Both the position numbers and the translations under genes were made by a program. Of a stretch of DNA of 9,299 nt, positions 1 through 7,252 are shown piece after piece (position 1 is the stretch's first letter; each line of letters opens with the position of its first letter). Source of the DNA: Acidobacteriota bacterium (lineage in GTDB: Bacteria; Acidobacteriota; Blastocatellia; Pyrinomonadales; Pyrinomonadaceae); contig JACCRD010000047.1 of the NCBI GenBank assembly GCA_013813755.1, positions 1 to 9,299 on the forward strand. The letters are read 5' to 3'. Under the pieces are notes generated by a model that made no database searches, was not told the DNA's origin, and saw only the letters and a list, made by a program, of their open reading frames with translations.

Positions 1-2
1 TG

Positions 3-3000
3 ATTGGTCAATTAATCGAGCAGGGTGAAATTAAATTAATGGGAACGCCATCGGCGATTTGGTTGGGAGTCCCGCTCAGAACTTTATCGGGAAATATCGG
101 TATTCTGGTTGTTCAACATTACGATGACGAAAACGCTTATAATCATCGAGACCTTGAATTTCTTACCTCTGCCGCAGACCAAATTGCTCTGGCAATCGAA
201 CGAAAACGTGTAGAAGAAGCATTGCAGGCGAGCGAAGCCGCGCAGCGGGAGTTGGCGGAAACACAGTTAGCCGTGTTTGATGCGTTACCCGCTCAGATCT
301 GCCTGCTCGACAAAAATGGAGATATTCTCGGTGTAAATAAATCCTGGAAGCAGTTTGCTGTCGGAAATAATTACAGCGGTAATAATTATGGGATTGGAAT
401 CAACTATCTAGAAGCGTGCAAAGGCTCAAAAGAAGCGGCGGACGGATGCCGGTCGGTTCTTTCGGGAAAATCAAATCATTTTGAATTGGAATATCCGTGC
501 CACACTCCGCTTGAAAAAAGATGGCTCAAAATGAACGTCACTCCCATTAACACGGAAAAACCTGCGGGCGCAGTCGTGATGCACGTTGATGTGACGGGGC
601 GTAAATTTGCGGAAGAGGCACTGAAAGAAAGCGAAGAACGTTACCGTGATTTGTTCGAGAACGCCAATGACTTGATTTACACACACGACTTGGAGGGACG
701 CTTTACATCGCTGAACAGAGCCGGGGAAGAGATAACCGGCTACTCGCGCATTGAAGTACAAAAAATAAATATTACAGATATCATTCTGCCTGAATATTTG
801 GAATTAGCCAGAGAGATGATCGCCCGTAAAATTGAGCAGAAAATTACGACCTTTTACGAACTTGAAATTATTACCAAAAACAAACGCCGTTTAACTTTGG
901 AAGTCAGTACGAGGCTTGTTTATCAAAACGGAGAACCGATTAGCGTTCAAGGTATTGCGCGCGATATCACTGAGCGCAAGCGTTCGCAGGAACGCTTGCG
1001 CGAGCGAGAAGAATGGATGCGCGCTATCTTTAATGCTTCACGCGACGGTATTATCATCGAGAACGAAGCGATAATTACTGATGTTAATCAATCATTCATC
1101 CAACTCATGGGATATACCGAATCGGAAGAACTAATCGGCGAAAATATTTCAAAACTTTTACCCCCTGACGAGGCTCAACGGATGGCGGAATATGGTTTAC
1201 GACGACTACGCGGTGAAGATGCGCCATTGTTATATGAATACAAAGTCAAGCGCAAAGACGGAACGCTGATTGACGTAGAAGGAGCAGTTTCGACCTTAGA
1301 TATTGGCGGTAAGAAATATATTATGACCGCGCAGCGCGACATCACTAAGCGCAAGCAGATTGAACAAGCCCTGGAACAATCCGCACGAGATTACCGCACC
1401 GTGTTTGAGCAGGCGCATGACGCCATTATAGTTTTTGCTCCCGAAGGAGAAATCGTTTTAGACGTCAACAAACGCGCGTGTGACTTGTACGGATTTAATT
1501 ATTCAGAATTTATCGGAATGTCACTCGAGACTATTACAAAAAATGTTACATACGGAAGGGATAAGCTTGATGAAACACTGAAGCGAGGAGAGTATGTCAA
1601 CTTTGAAACCGTACATTATTGCAAAGACAAGTCAGAGATGTTTCTAGACGTTAATGCCTCAATTATTCTTTATCAAGGACAGCAGGCAGTCATTTCCATC
1701 AACCGAGACATCACTAAGCGTAAGCAGATTGAAGAGACTTTAGAAAAGGAACGAAGTTTCCTTAATGCGATGCTTGACAACCTCACGGACGGTTTAGTGG
1801 CTTGCGACGCCAAAGGCAAATTGACGCTTTTTAACCGGGCGACACAGGAATTTCACGGATTGCCCGCCGAGCCTCTTTTGCCAGAGCAATGGGCGGAGCA
1901 CTACGATTTGTATGAGGGGGACGGCGTCACGCCGATGAGTCAAGAACAAATTCCGCTTTTCCGCGCCTTTCAAGGCGAAATAGTTTCAAACGTCGAAATG
2001 ATAGTCGCTCCGAAAAACAAAAAACGGCTGACGTTGCTGGCGAGCGGACAACCGATTAGCGACTCACACGGAAATAAAATCGGCGCGGTCGTCCGGATGC
2101 ACGACATTACCGAGCAGAAGCAAGCCGAAACTAACTTAAAGAAAAGCGAAAAGCGTTACCGCGATTTAGTCGAGAAAAGTCTCGGGCTGATTTGCACTCA
2201 CACGCTTGACGGACTTATTTTGACGGTCAATCCGGCGTTTGCAAATTCGCTTGGCTATCGAAAGGAAGAATTAGTCGGCAGTTTTATTACCGATTATCTT
2301 CAACCGAGCGCCATTCCATATTACAAAGAATATTTGAGGACAATAAGGCAACAACCCGAAGTTTCGGGAACGGTATACGTGATAAGCAAAACCGGCGAAG
2401 AGCATTTTTGGAATTATAATAATGCTCTGGTTGAGGAGGAACACGGTAGCGAATATGTTATTTGTCACGCTCAAGACAACACGGAACGGATGCGCATCGA
2501 ATTGGAATTAATCGCTAGTGAAGCAGGGCTTAAGGAAGCACAGCAGATTGCGCATATCGGCAGTTGGGACTGGAACATTGCTGAGGACAAAATAACCTGG
2601 TCAGATGAGTTATACAGAATATTTGGTCAAGAGCCGCAAGAATCTAGTGCGGTGACATATAAAGGTTATCTCAATAAGATTTTCCCTGATGACCGGGAAT
2701 TAGTCGAGAAGCACATTGAAAAAGCCCTGAGAGATAAACAATATCCTGATTTTGAGCACCGGATATTACGTGCGGACGGTTCAGTGCGAATCGTTTATTG
2801 CGCTGGTAAGATTGATGTCGATGAGACGGGCAAACCTATCAAAATGTCAGGAGTTGTTCGGGATATCACCGAAAGTAAGCAAATAGAAGCAGAACTCAAG
2901 GAAGCGTACAGTGCCGCGCTGGAATCAGCGCGTTTAAAGTCGGAGTTTCTCGCCAATATGTCCCACGAAATTCGTACGCCGATGAATGGTATTATCGGTA

Positions 3001-4937
3001 TGACCGGGCTTCTCCTTGATACGCAATTGTCTGATCTCCAACATAAATACACTGAAGCCATCGAATCGAGTGCCGATACGCTCTTGACAATTATTAACGA
3101 TATTTTGGATTTCTCGAAAATCGAAGCAGGCAAGCTTCGATATGAGAAAATTGATTTTGATTTGCGGGAAGCGGTCGAACAACCGGTCGAACTGCTCGCC
3201 GAACGAGCGTACGCAAAAGGAATCGAACTGGCTTCGCTGGTTTATACGGGCGTACCGACGACTTTGCGCGGCGACCCGGGACGGCTCCGGCAAGTTCTGA
3301 CAAATCTCATCGGCAACGCCATTAAATTTACCGACCGAGGTGAGGTTATTGTCAATGTGCAGAAAGAATCCGAAGTAGAAAATCACGTCATAATCCGTTT
3401 TGAAGTTAAAGATACAGGCATCGGGATTTCTCGTGAAACGCAAAAACGTCTGTTTCAAGCTTTTGTACAAGCCGACGGTTCAACAACGCGCAGATACGGC
3501 GGCACGGGTTTGGGACTCGCCATCTCCAAACAAATAGTTGAGCTAATGGGCGGCGAAATCGGTGTTGAAAGCACACCCGGAGTAGGTTCAACCTTTTGGT
3601 TTACGGCACGGCTTGAAAAACAGTTGACGCCGGCGGTACTGACGCCGGTAACAAGCACGGCGAATTTGAAAGGAAAGCGGGTGTTGGTGGTAGATGACAA
3701 CGACACCAATCGTCTGATATTTCTTTACCAGACCTCTTCGTGGGGAATGATCGGCACGGAAGTCAATTCCGGCGCTAAAGCCCTCGAACTGATGCGCGAT
3801 GCGGCGGCGAACAAAAAACCTTTTGATATTGTCATCCTTGATTTGATGATGCCGGAAATGGACGGCTTTGATTTGGCTCACGCAATTAAGGCTGATCCGG
3901 GAATCGCGGAAATACCGCTTGTGCTGCTGACATCATACGGAAAGCACGGTCACGACGAAATGGCGCGCGATGCGGGCATTAACGCTTATTTGCAAAAGCC
4001 CGTCAAACAAGCGCAGCTTTACAATTGTTTGCTGGCAGTAATGACGCACGGATCTGTGTATGTTGGAAACGAACGGTCATCGCAGCTTACTACGCAATAT
4101 ACCTTGCGCACCGCTGCTTTACCAAAAGATGAGGTGGCATCCGCGCCTCTAAAAGGTCATGTTCTGATTGCTGAAGACAATGCCATCAATCGTGAAGTCA
4201 TACTTAATCAACTGCAGAGTTTAGGTTACTCGGCAGATGCCGTCTTTAATGGACGAGAGGCAGTGGAAGCGCTTGAAAAACAGCTCTATGACGTTGTTTT
4301 AATGGATTGCCAGATGCCCGAAATGGACGGTTTCGAGGCGACTGCTGAAATTCGCCGCCGCGAAGAAGGTAAGTTAAATCGTATAGTAATTATTGCGATA
4401 ACCGCCAATGTGCTCAAAGGCGAATACGAAAAGTGTTTGGCTGCCGGGATGGATGATTATCTTGGCAAACCTGTCAACGTAAAAAAACTTCGTAAAATGC
4501 TCAAGCGTTGGGTTACCGCATCAGATGTAAAAACTGACGCTACGCCGGAAACGTCAAATTCTCCCGGAGCGAAAAAAAAGCGAGTAATTATAGATCTTTC
4601 GGTTCTCGCCAGTTTTAGGGAAATTCAACAACCGGGCACTCCTGATTTAGTGAATAAGTTAATTGATTTATTTATTGATGATACAACCAGGCGCATATTA
4701 ATACTCAAAGAGGCAGCCGCGAATAAAGACAGCAATGTAATTAATAAACAGGCGCACAGCCTTAAAGGAAGTAGTAGTTTTATCGGAGCAGTGCAGATAA
4801 TAGCTCTCAGCACGGAACTTTCAGAAACCTCTCTTGACATCGCTCAGATGGAAGCCTTGATTGCGGAATTAGAAGCCGAATTTGAAAAGGCTCTCAATTT
4901 CTTTGAAACAATGCGGCAGAATTCTCAAACAGATTAA
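3..4937 (+). CDS. Multi-PAS hybrid sensor histidine kinase (GAF-PAS7-HisKA-HATPase-REC-REC-HPt), 5' end outside window
   Basis: Sensor kinase with a built-in phosphorelay: His to Asp to His on one chain. The frame is open to the left edge, so the ATG at 39 is internal; residues below count from it. The visible order is the end of a GAF domain (to ~57), seven PAS/PAC modules (~75-190, 200-314, 322-437, 450-561, 572-693, 704-816, 831-947), HisKA with phospho-acceptor His976 in SHEIRTPMNG, HATPase (N box Asn1093, DTGIGI from 1125, GGTGLGL from 1154), REC1 (Asp1219/1220, Asp1268, Lys1320), REC2 (Glu1379/Asp1380, Asp1423, Lys1477) and HPt with His1573 in AHSLKGSS. All catalytic residues are present. 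This is a BarA/ArcB-like layout but with a much larger sensory part. I see no membrane segment or DNA-binding output, so the visible part is probably cytosolic and signals to a separate regulator. The stacked GAF and PAS domains suggest small-ligand or redox sensing; the signal cannot be told. Family call is secure; the pathway is unknown. Confidence 0.95.
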   Translation: MGQLIEQGEIKLMGTPSAIWLGVPLRTLSGNIGILVVQHYDDENAYNHRDLEFLTSAADQIALAIERKRVEEALQASEAAQRELAETQLAVFDALPAQICLLDKNGDILGVNKSWKQFAVGNNYSGNNYGIGINYLEACKGSKEAADGCRSVLSGKSNHFELEYPCHTPLEKRWLKMNVTPINTEKPAGAVVMHVDVTGRKFAEEALKESEERYRDLFENANDLIYTHDLEGRFTSLNRAGEEITGYSRIEVQKINITDIILPEYLELAREMIARKIEQKITTFYELEIITKNKRRLTLEVSTRLVYQNGEPISVQGIARDITERKRSQERLREREEWMRAIFNASRDGIIIENEAIITDVNQSFIQLMGYTESEELIGENISKLLPPDEAQRMAEYGLRRLRGEDAPLLYEYKVKRKDGTLIDVEGAVSTLDIGGKKYIMTAQRDITKRKQIEQALEQSARDYRTVFEQAHDAIIVFAPEGEIVLDVNKRACDLYGFNYSEFIGMSLETITKNVTYGRDKLDETLKRGEYVNFETVHYCKDKSEMFLDVNASIILYQGQQAVISINRDITKRKQIEETLEKERSFLNAMLDNLTDGLVACDAKGKLTLFNRATQEFHGLPAEPLLPEQWAEHYDLYEGDGVTPMSQEQIPLFRAFQGEIVSNVEMIVAPKNKKRLTLLASGQPISDSHGNKIGAVVRMHDITEQKQAETNLKKSEKRYRDLVEKSLGLICTHTLDGLILTVNPAFANSLGYRKEELVGSFITDYLQPSAIPYYKEYLRTIRQQPEVSGTVYVISKTGEEHFWNYNNALVEEEHGSEYVICHAQDNTERMRIELELIASEAGLKEAQQIAHIGSWDWNIAEDKITWSDELYRIFGQEPQESSAVTYKGYLNKIFPDDRELVEKHIEKALRDKQYPDFEHRILRADGSVRIVYCAGKIDVDETGKPIKMSGVVRDITESKQIEAELKEAYSAALESARLKSEFLANMSHEIRTPMNGIIGMTGLLLDTQLSDLQHKYTEAIESSADTLLTIINDILDFSKIEAGKLRYEKIDFDLREAVEQPVELLAERAYAKGIELASLVYTGVPTTLRGDPGRLRQVLTNLIGNAIKFTDRGEVIVNVQKESEVENHVIIRFEVKDTGIGISRETQKRLFQAFVQADGSTTRRYGGTGLGLAISKQIVELMGGEIGVESTPGVGSTFWFTARLEKQLTPAVLTPVTSTANLKGKRVLVVDDNDTNRLIFLYQTSSWGMIGTEVNSGAKALELMRDAAANKKPFDIVILDLMMPEMDGFDLAHAIKADPGIAEIPLVLLTSYGKHGHDEMARDAGINAYLQKPVKQAQLYNCLLAVMTHGSVYVGNERSSQLTTQYTLRTAALPKDEVASAPLKGHVLIAEDNAINREVILNQLQSLGYSADAVFNGREAVEALEKQLYDVVLMDCQMPEMDGFEATAEIRRREEGKLNRIVIIAITANVLKGEYEKCLAAGMDDYLGKPVNVKKLRKMLKRWVTASDVKTDATPETSNSPGAKKKRVIIDLSVLASFREIQQPGTPDLVNKLIDLFIDDTTRRILILKEAAANKDSNVINKQAHSLKGSSSFIGAVQIIALSTELSETSLDIAQMEALIAELEAEFEKALNFFETMRQNSQTD
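974..1001. repeat. Perfect 11-bp inverted repeat inside the kinase gene
   Basis: The arms GCGCAAGCGTT (974-984) and AACGCTTGCGC (991-1001) are exact reverse complements around a 6-nt loop. They lie in the linker between the second and third PAS domains, which encodes an Arg/Glu-rich helix (ERKRSQERLRERE). A hairpin this GC-rich inside the coding sequence may be codon chance in an Arg-rich coiled coil, or may affect translation or mRNA stability. No function is shown. Confidence 0.6.
1338..1733 (+). repeat. Near-identical 27-bp direct repeats at two PAS-domain ends
   Basis: The segments 1338-1364 and 1707-1733 match at 26 of 27 bases and encode the same peptide, DITKRKQIE, which ends a PAC motif and starts the linker helix. 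The copies are 369 bp (123 codons) apart, exactly one PAS module and in frame. This is what in-frame PAS duplication or recombination between modules would leave, although the PAS sequences between the copies are clearly diverged. Confidence 0.7.
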
Positions 4938-5418
4938 AAGCCGAAAAATTAAAGATTTCATAAATCAATCTAAAATAAACTCTAATCCTTTTCGATAATA
5001 ATCTCCGCGCTAATTTCGAAAGGATTCTAAGATTTTTCGCCCATCGACATTCTTCAGAAACCTTACCTTCAAGAATTTTCAAAACAATCTAAAAATTTAA
5101 GTTCGGCGTTTGGCATTTGAATTTGCTCGTCCCGACTCGCCATTTAATATCCCTTTTAAAGTTAAATATCTGGAAACCGCGCAGAAGTATCTTCTTCCTG
5201 AAAGTAGGGAACTGAATCTGTTAAAAAGGGACTTTTCTCCGATGTGTCTGATTTTAGATGCCTTTACTATTTGTTTATCAGTTTAACTAATCGTTTATCG
5301 ATTTGTTTCAAATTTAGCTTATAAATTCACCATCGTGCAAATAAGGAAAAAGTGAGAATTATAACTTTATTTAAGACGATTAAAAAATTTGACAAGTAAA
5401 AACAAATATTAAGTTCTT
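4938..5418. other. AT-rich intergenic region upstream of the S8 protease gene
   Basis: No credible gene is seen in these 481 bp. Contents I can point to: a weak hairpin near the kinase end (4984-5026, listed separately); two copies of GTTTATC at 5273-5279 and 5293-5299, 20 bp apart; a TATAAA box at 5320-5325 without a well-spaced -35 partner; and a TTGACA at 5389-5394, too close to the ATG for a normal promoter with a -10 box. The protease promoter is presumably here but cannot be placed with confidence. Confidence 0.6.
4984..5037 (+). terminator. Possible weak terminator after the kinase gene
   Basis: AATCCTTTTCGA (4984-4995) pairs with TCGAAAGGATT (5016-5026), leaving one bulged T, around a 20-nt loop. 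A run of five T follows at 5033-5037, separated from the stem by about six bases. It lies about 50 bp past the kinase stop, where a terminator is expected. The stem is AT-rich, the loop long and the T-run displaced, so this is only a suggestion. Confidence 0.3.
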
Positions 5419-7032
5419 ATGAAAAATCAGATATTAAACAGTCAAAAAATAAGTGAGTATCAAATAAACAATCTGCGGCTTCTTTTCTCTATGTTTGCGA
5501 TTGTTCTCTTCAGTTTATCTTTAACGTCGGCGGCAAGCGCCCAGTTAGGCAGTAAACTCAAGAAAACAAAAGGATCAATAGCGGATCGTTACATTGTAAT
5601 CTTAAATGAAGATACGAATGAAAACCTTAAATTTCCCTCAGAAACGGAAAATCTTAGTGAGAAATTAATCACTAAATACGGCGGAAAAGTTGATCAGTTA
5701 TTCAAACACACAATCAAAGGCTATTCGGTCGAAATGTCAGCCGCCGCCGCCGCCCGTTTGAGTCTGGACGAACGGGTTAAATATGTTGAAGAAGACGTCG
5801 AAGTTTATGCAGCATCCGAGCAGACAGGCGCTACCGTAGGGCTTGACCGCATTGATCAGCGAAACTCTCCTCTCAACGGCATATACAATTACACCGCCAC
5901 GGGCAGCGGCGTACACGCCTACGTTATCGATAGCGGCATCCGCGGCACTCACACCGATTTTGGCGGTCGGGTCGTCGCAGGCTTTGACGCATTTACCGAC
6001 GGTCAAAACGGTAACGATTGTTTCGGACACGGAACGCACGTCGCCGGGACGATCGGAAGCGCAACTTATGGTGTCGCCAAGAATGTTACACTTCACTCGG
6101 TTCGTGTCTTAAATTGCTCTGGCTCCGGTACTGCTTCGGGAATTGTCGCCGCGATTGATTGGGTAACAGGCAATCACATCAAGCCTGCCGTTGCCAATGT
6201 AAGCGTGAGTGCCAGCGGAGTTTCCACTTCAATCGATGAAGCTATCAGAAAATCAGTTTTGGCAGGCGTGACTTTTGTCGTCGCCGCAGCTAACAACAAC
6301 GCTGATGCGTGTAATTATTCACCAGCGCGCGCGCCGACGGCAATTACGGTTGGAGCAATAAATAATTCTGATGCGCGGGCAAGTTTTTCCAACTTCGGTT
6401 CGTGTCTCGATATCTTTGCTCCCGGCGTCGGCACCATTTCTTTGTCGAGTGCCGACGACACTTCGATCGCCACAATGAGCGGAACTTCAATGGCATCTCC
6501 GCACGTGGCGGGCGTCGCCGCGCTATTTTTAGAAAAAAATCAATTAGCTTCACCGGCAACGGTCGCAGATTCATTGATCAGCGCGTCAACCACCGGATTA
6601 ATTACAAATGCCGGAGCTAATTCACCAAATCGGCTGCTTTATTCTTTATTTACCTCACCAGCGCCAACACCGACACCAACGCCGACACCGACACCAACAC
6701 CAGTTCCAGTGCAAATGGTACCGCCCACCTGTGCGGGAACAACTTACACCGGAACATTACCCGGCACCGGCGCAATCACCTATCATTCCGGCGCCGATGG
6801 ATTTGATGGAAAAGCTGGTACATATCAGGGAATGTTAAGCGTTTCAGGCAGTAATCAAGCTAGTTTTAGACTGGAGAAAAAGAATCTTTTAACATGGATA
6901 ACCGTGGCAAATTCGTCTAATACAACATCCGGTACAAATGTAATTTATAGGGGCAGTGCCGGAAAATACCGGTGGCGCGTTTATGCCGTTAGCGGCGGCG
7001 GCAGTTATTCGCTTTGCAGCAAAACTCCTTAA
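5419..7032 (+). CDS. Secreted subtilisin-like serine protease (S8, proteinase K/aqualysin type) with C-terminal PPC-like domain
   Basis: Extracellular endopeptidase made as a pre-pro-enzyme, 537 residues. A Sec signal peptide (hydrophobic ~20-40) probably ends at ASA/Q (41/42). An I9-type propeptide, inhibitor and folding aid, spans ~57-130. The catalytic domain (~140-410) has Asp171 (VIDSGI), His204 (GHGTHVAG), oxyanion Asn292 (AAANNNADA) and Ser357 (SGTSMASPHVAG). Four Cys at 201, 233, 298 and 329 have the same spacing (32 and 31 residues) as the two disulfides of aqualysin I, supporting an exported, stabilised fold. A Pro-Thr linker (414-430) leads to a ~100-residue beta-rich domain resembling pre-peptidase C-terminal (PPC) domains, with Cys438 and Cys533 at its ends. 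PPC domains in related proteases are often removed during maturation. The ATG at 5419 directly precedes the signal peptide; no Shine-Dalgarno is visible. A strong terminator follows, so it is probably monocistronic. Substrate is likely bulk protein (inference). Confidence 0.95.
   Translation: MKNQILNSQKISEYQINNLRLLFSMFAIVLFSLSLTSAASAQLGSKLKKTKGSIADRYIVILNEDTNENLKFPSETENLSEKLITKYGGKVDQLFKHTIKGYSVEMSAAAAARLSLDERVKYVEEDVEVYAASEQTGATVGLDRIDQRNSPLNGIYNYTATGSGVHAYVIDSGIRGTHTDFGGRVVAGFDAFTDGQNGNDCFGHGTHVAGTIGSATYGVAKNVTLHSVRVLNCSGSGTASGIVAAIDWVTGNHIKPAVANVSVSASGVSTSIDEAIRKSVLAGVTFVVAAANNNADACNYSPARAPTAITVGAINNSDARASFSNFGSCLDIFAPGVGTISLSSADDTSIATMSGTSMASPHVAGVAALFLEKNQLASPATVADSLISASTTGLITNAGANSPNRLLYSLFTSPAPTPTPTPTPTPTPVPVQMVPPTCAGTTYTGTLPGTGAITYHSGADGFDGKAGTYQGMLSVSGSNQASFRLEKKNLLTWITVANSSNTTSGTNVIYRGSAGKYRWRVYAVSGGGSYSLCSKTP
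6658..6708 (+). repeat. Low-complexity Pro-Thr linker coding repeat
   Basis: Alternating CCA/CCG and ACA/ACG/ACC codons encode residues 414-430 of the protease (six Thr-Pro units in a row, then Val-Pro). It forms a flexible, extended spacer between the catalytic and PPC-like domains. Such tracts can change length by slippage; a six-base change keeps the frame. Confidence 0.85.
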
Positions 7033-7055
7033 TTCTTCGACTTATTTTTATGTTT

Positions 7056-7090
7056 AAGCCTGTTTGCACATTATGCAAACAGGCTTTTTT
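7056..7090 (+). terminator. Strong intrinsic (rho-independent) terminator of the S8 protease gene
   Basis: A perfect 13-bp stem, AAGCCTGTTTGCA (7056-7068) with its exact complement at 7074-7086, has a 5-nt loop (CATTA). Six T follow at 7085-7090, with more T after one A. It lies 24 bp past the protease stop. The T-run is only on the + side; reading the other strand, the stem is followed by A-rich sequence, so it should not stop transcripts coming from asd. Confidence 0.92.
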
Positions 7091-7135
7091 ATTTTTGTTG
7101 AGTTTTTGCGGTTTATGGGCGGTCATAAAAATTAT

Positions 7136-7247
7136 GTAAGTCACGCGGTTGAATGCAGAAGCCCGCACAAAGTAAGGGCGCAAGGTAATCCGGAACACTC
7201 TTGACGAAGCGCGTGTTTCTGCAATTTTCTTTTCAACTGCGTAACTC
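7136..7247. mobile_element. Candidate MITE-like palindromic element with 9-bp target duplication
   Basis: The outer arms AGTCACGCGGTTGAA (7139-7153) and TTCAACTGCGTAACT (7232-7246) are inverted repeats matching at 13 of 15 positions. Inner arms starting GCAGAA (7155-7160) and ending TTCTGC (7217-7222) continue as a decayed palindrome. The unit is non-coding and richer in GC than the AT-rich flanks. The identical 9-mer AAAAATTAT lies on both sides (7127-7135 and 7248-7256), as a target duplication would. The right copy overlaps the asd stop codon, so the insertion would lie just past the gene without harming it. The core recalls palindromic dispersed repeats of acidobacterial genomes, from memory and unchecked. 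Alternatives: a chance AT-rich 9-mer flanking a structured asd 3' end. Confidence 0.5.
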
Positions 7248-7252
7248 AAAAA

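Noticed and set aside
39..41. ATG at 39 as the start of the kinase
   Set aside because: The frame is open to the window edge and the GAF domain sequence runs through this Met, so it is internal.
2934..3881. Long open frames on the - strand opposite the kinase core
   Set aside because: They are antisense shadows of strongly conserved HisKA, HATPase and receiver coding sequence with no domain of their own.
4894..5082. Small - strand reading frame of 62 codons overlapping the kinase end
   Set aside because: It overlaps the HPt coding end antisense, has no recognisable protein feature and its rest lies in AT-rich intergenic DNA.
5151..5230. Inverted CCCTTTTAA / TTAAAAAGGG pair in the intergenic region
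   Set aside because: The arms are short, AT-rich and about 60 bp apart, well within chance for this composition.
5387..5417. Sigma70 promoter with TTGACA at 5389
   Set aside because: A -10 box at normal spacing would fall at 5412-5417 (AGTTCT), which does not fit and would leave no leader before the ATG.
5740..5754. Five GCC repeats as a regulatory or unstable microsatellite
   Set aside because: They encode five Ala in the protease propeptide; the tract is short and needs no other explanation.
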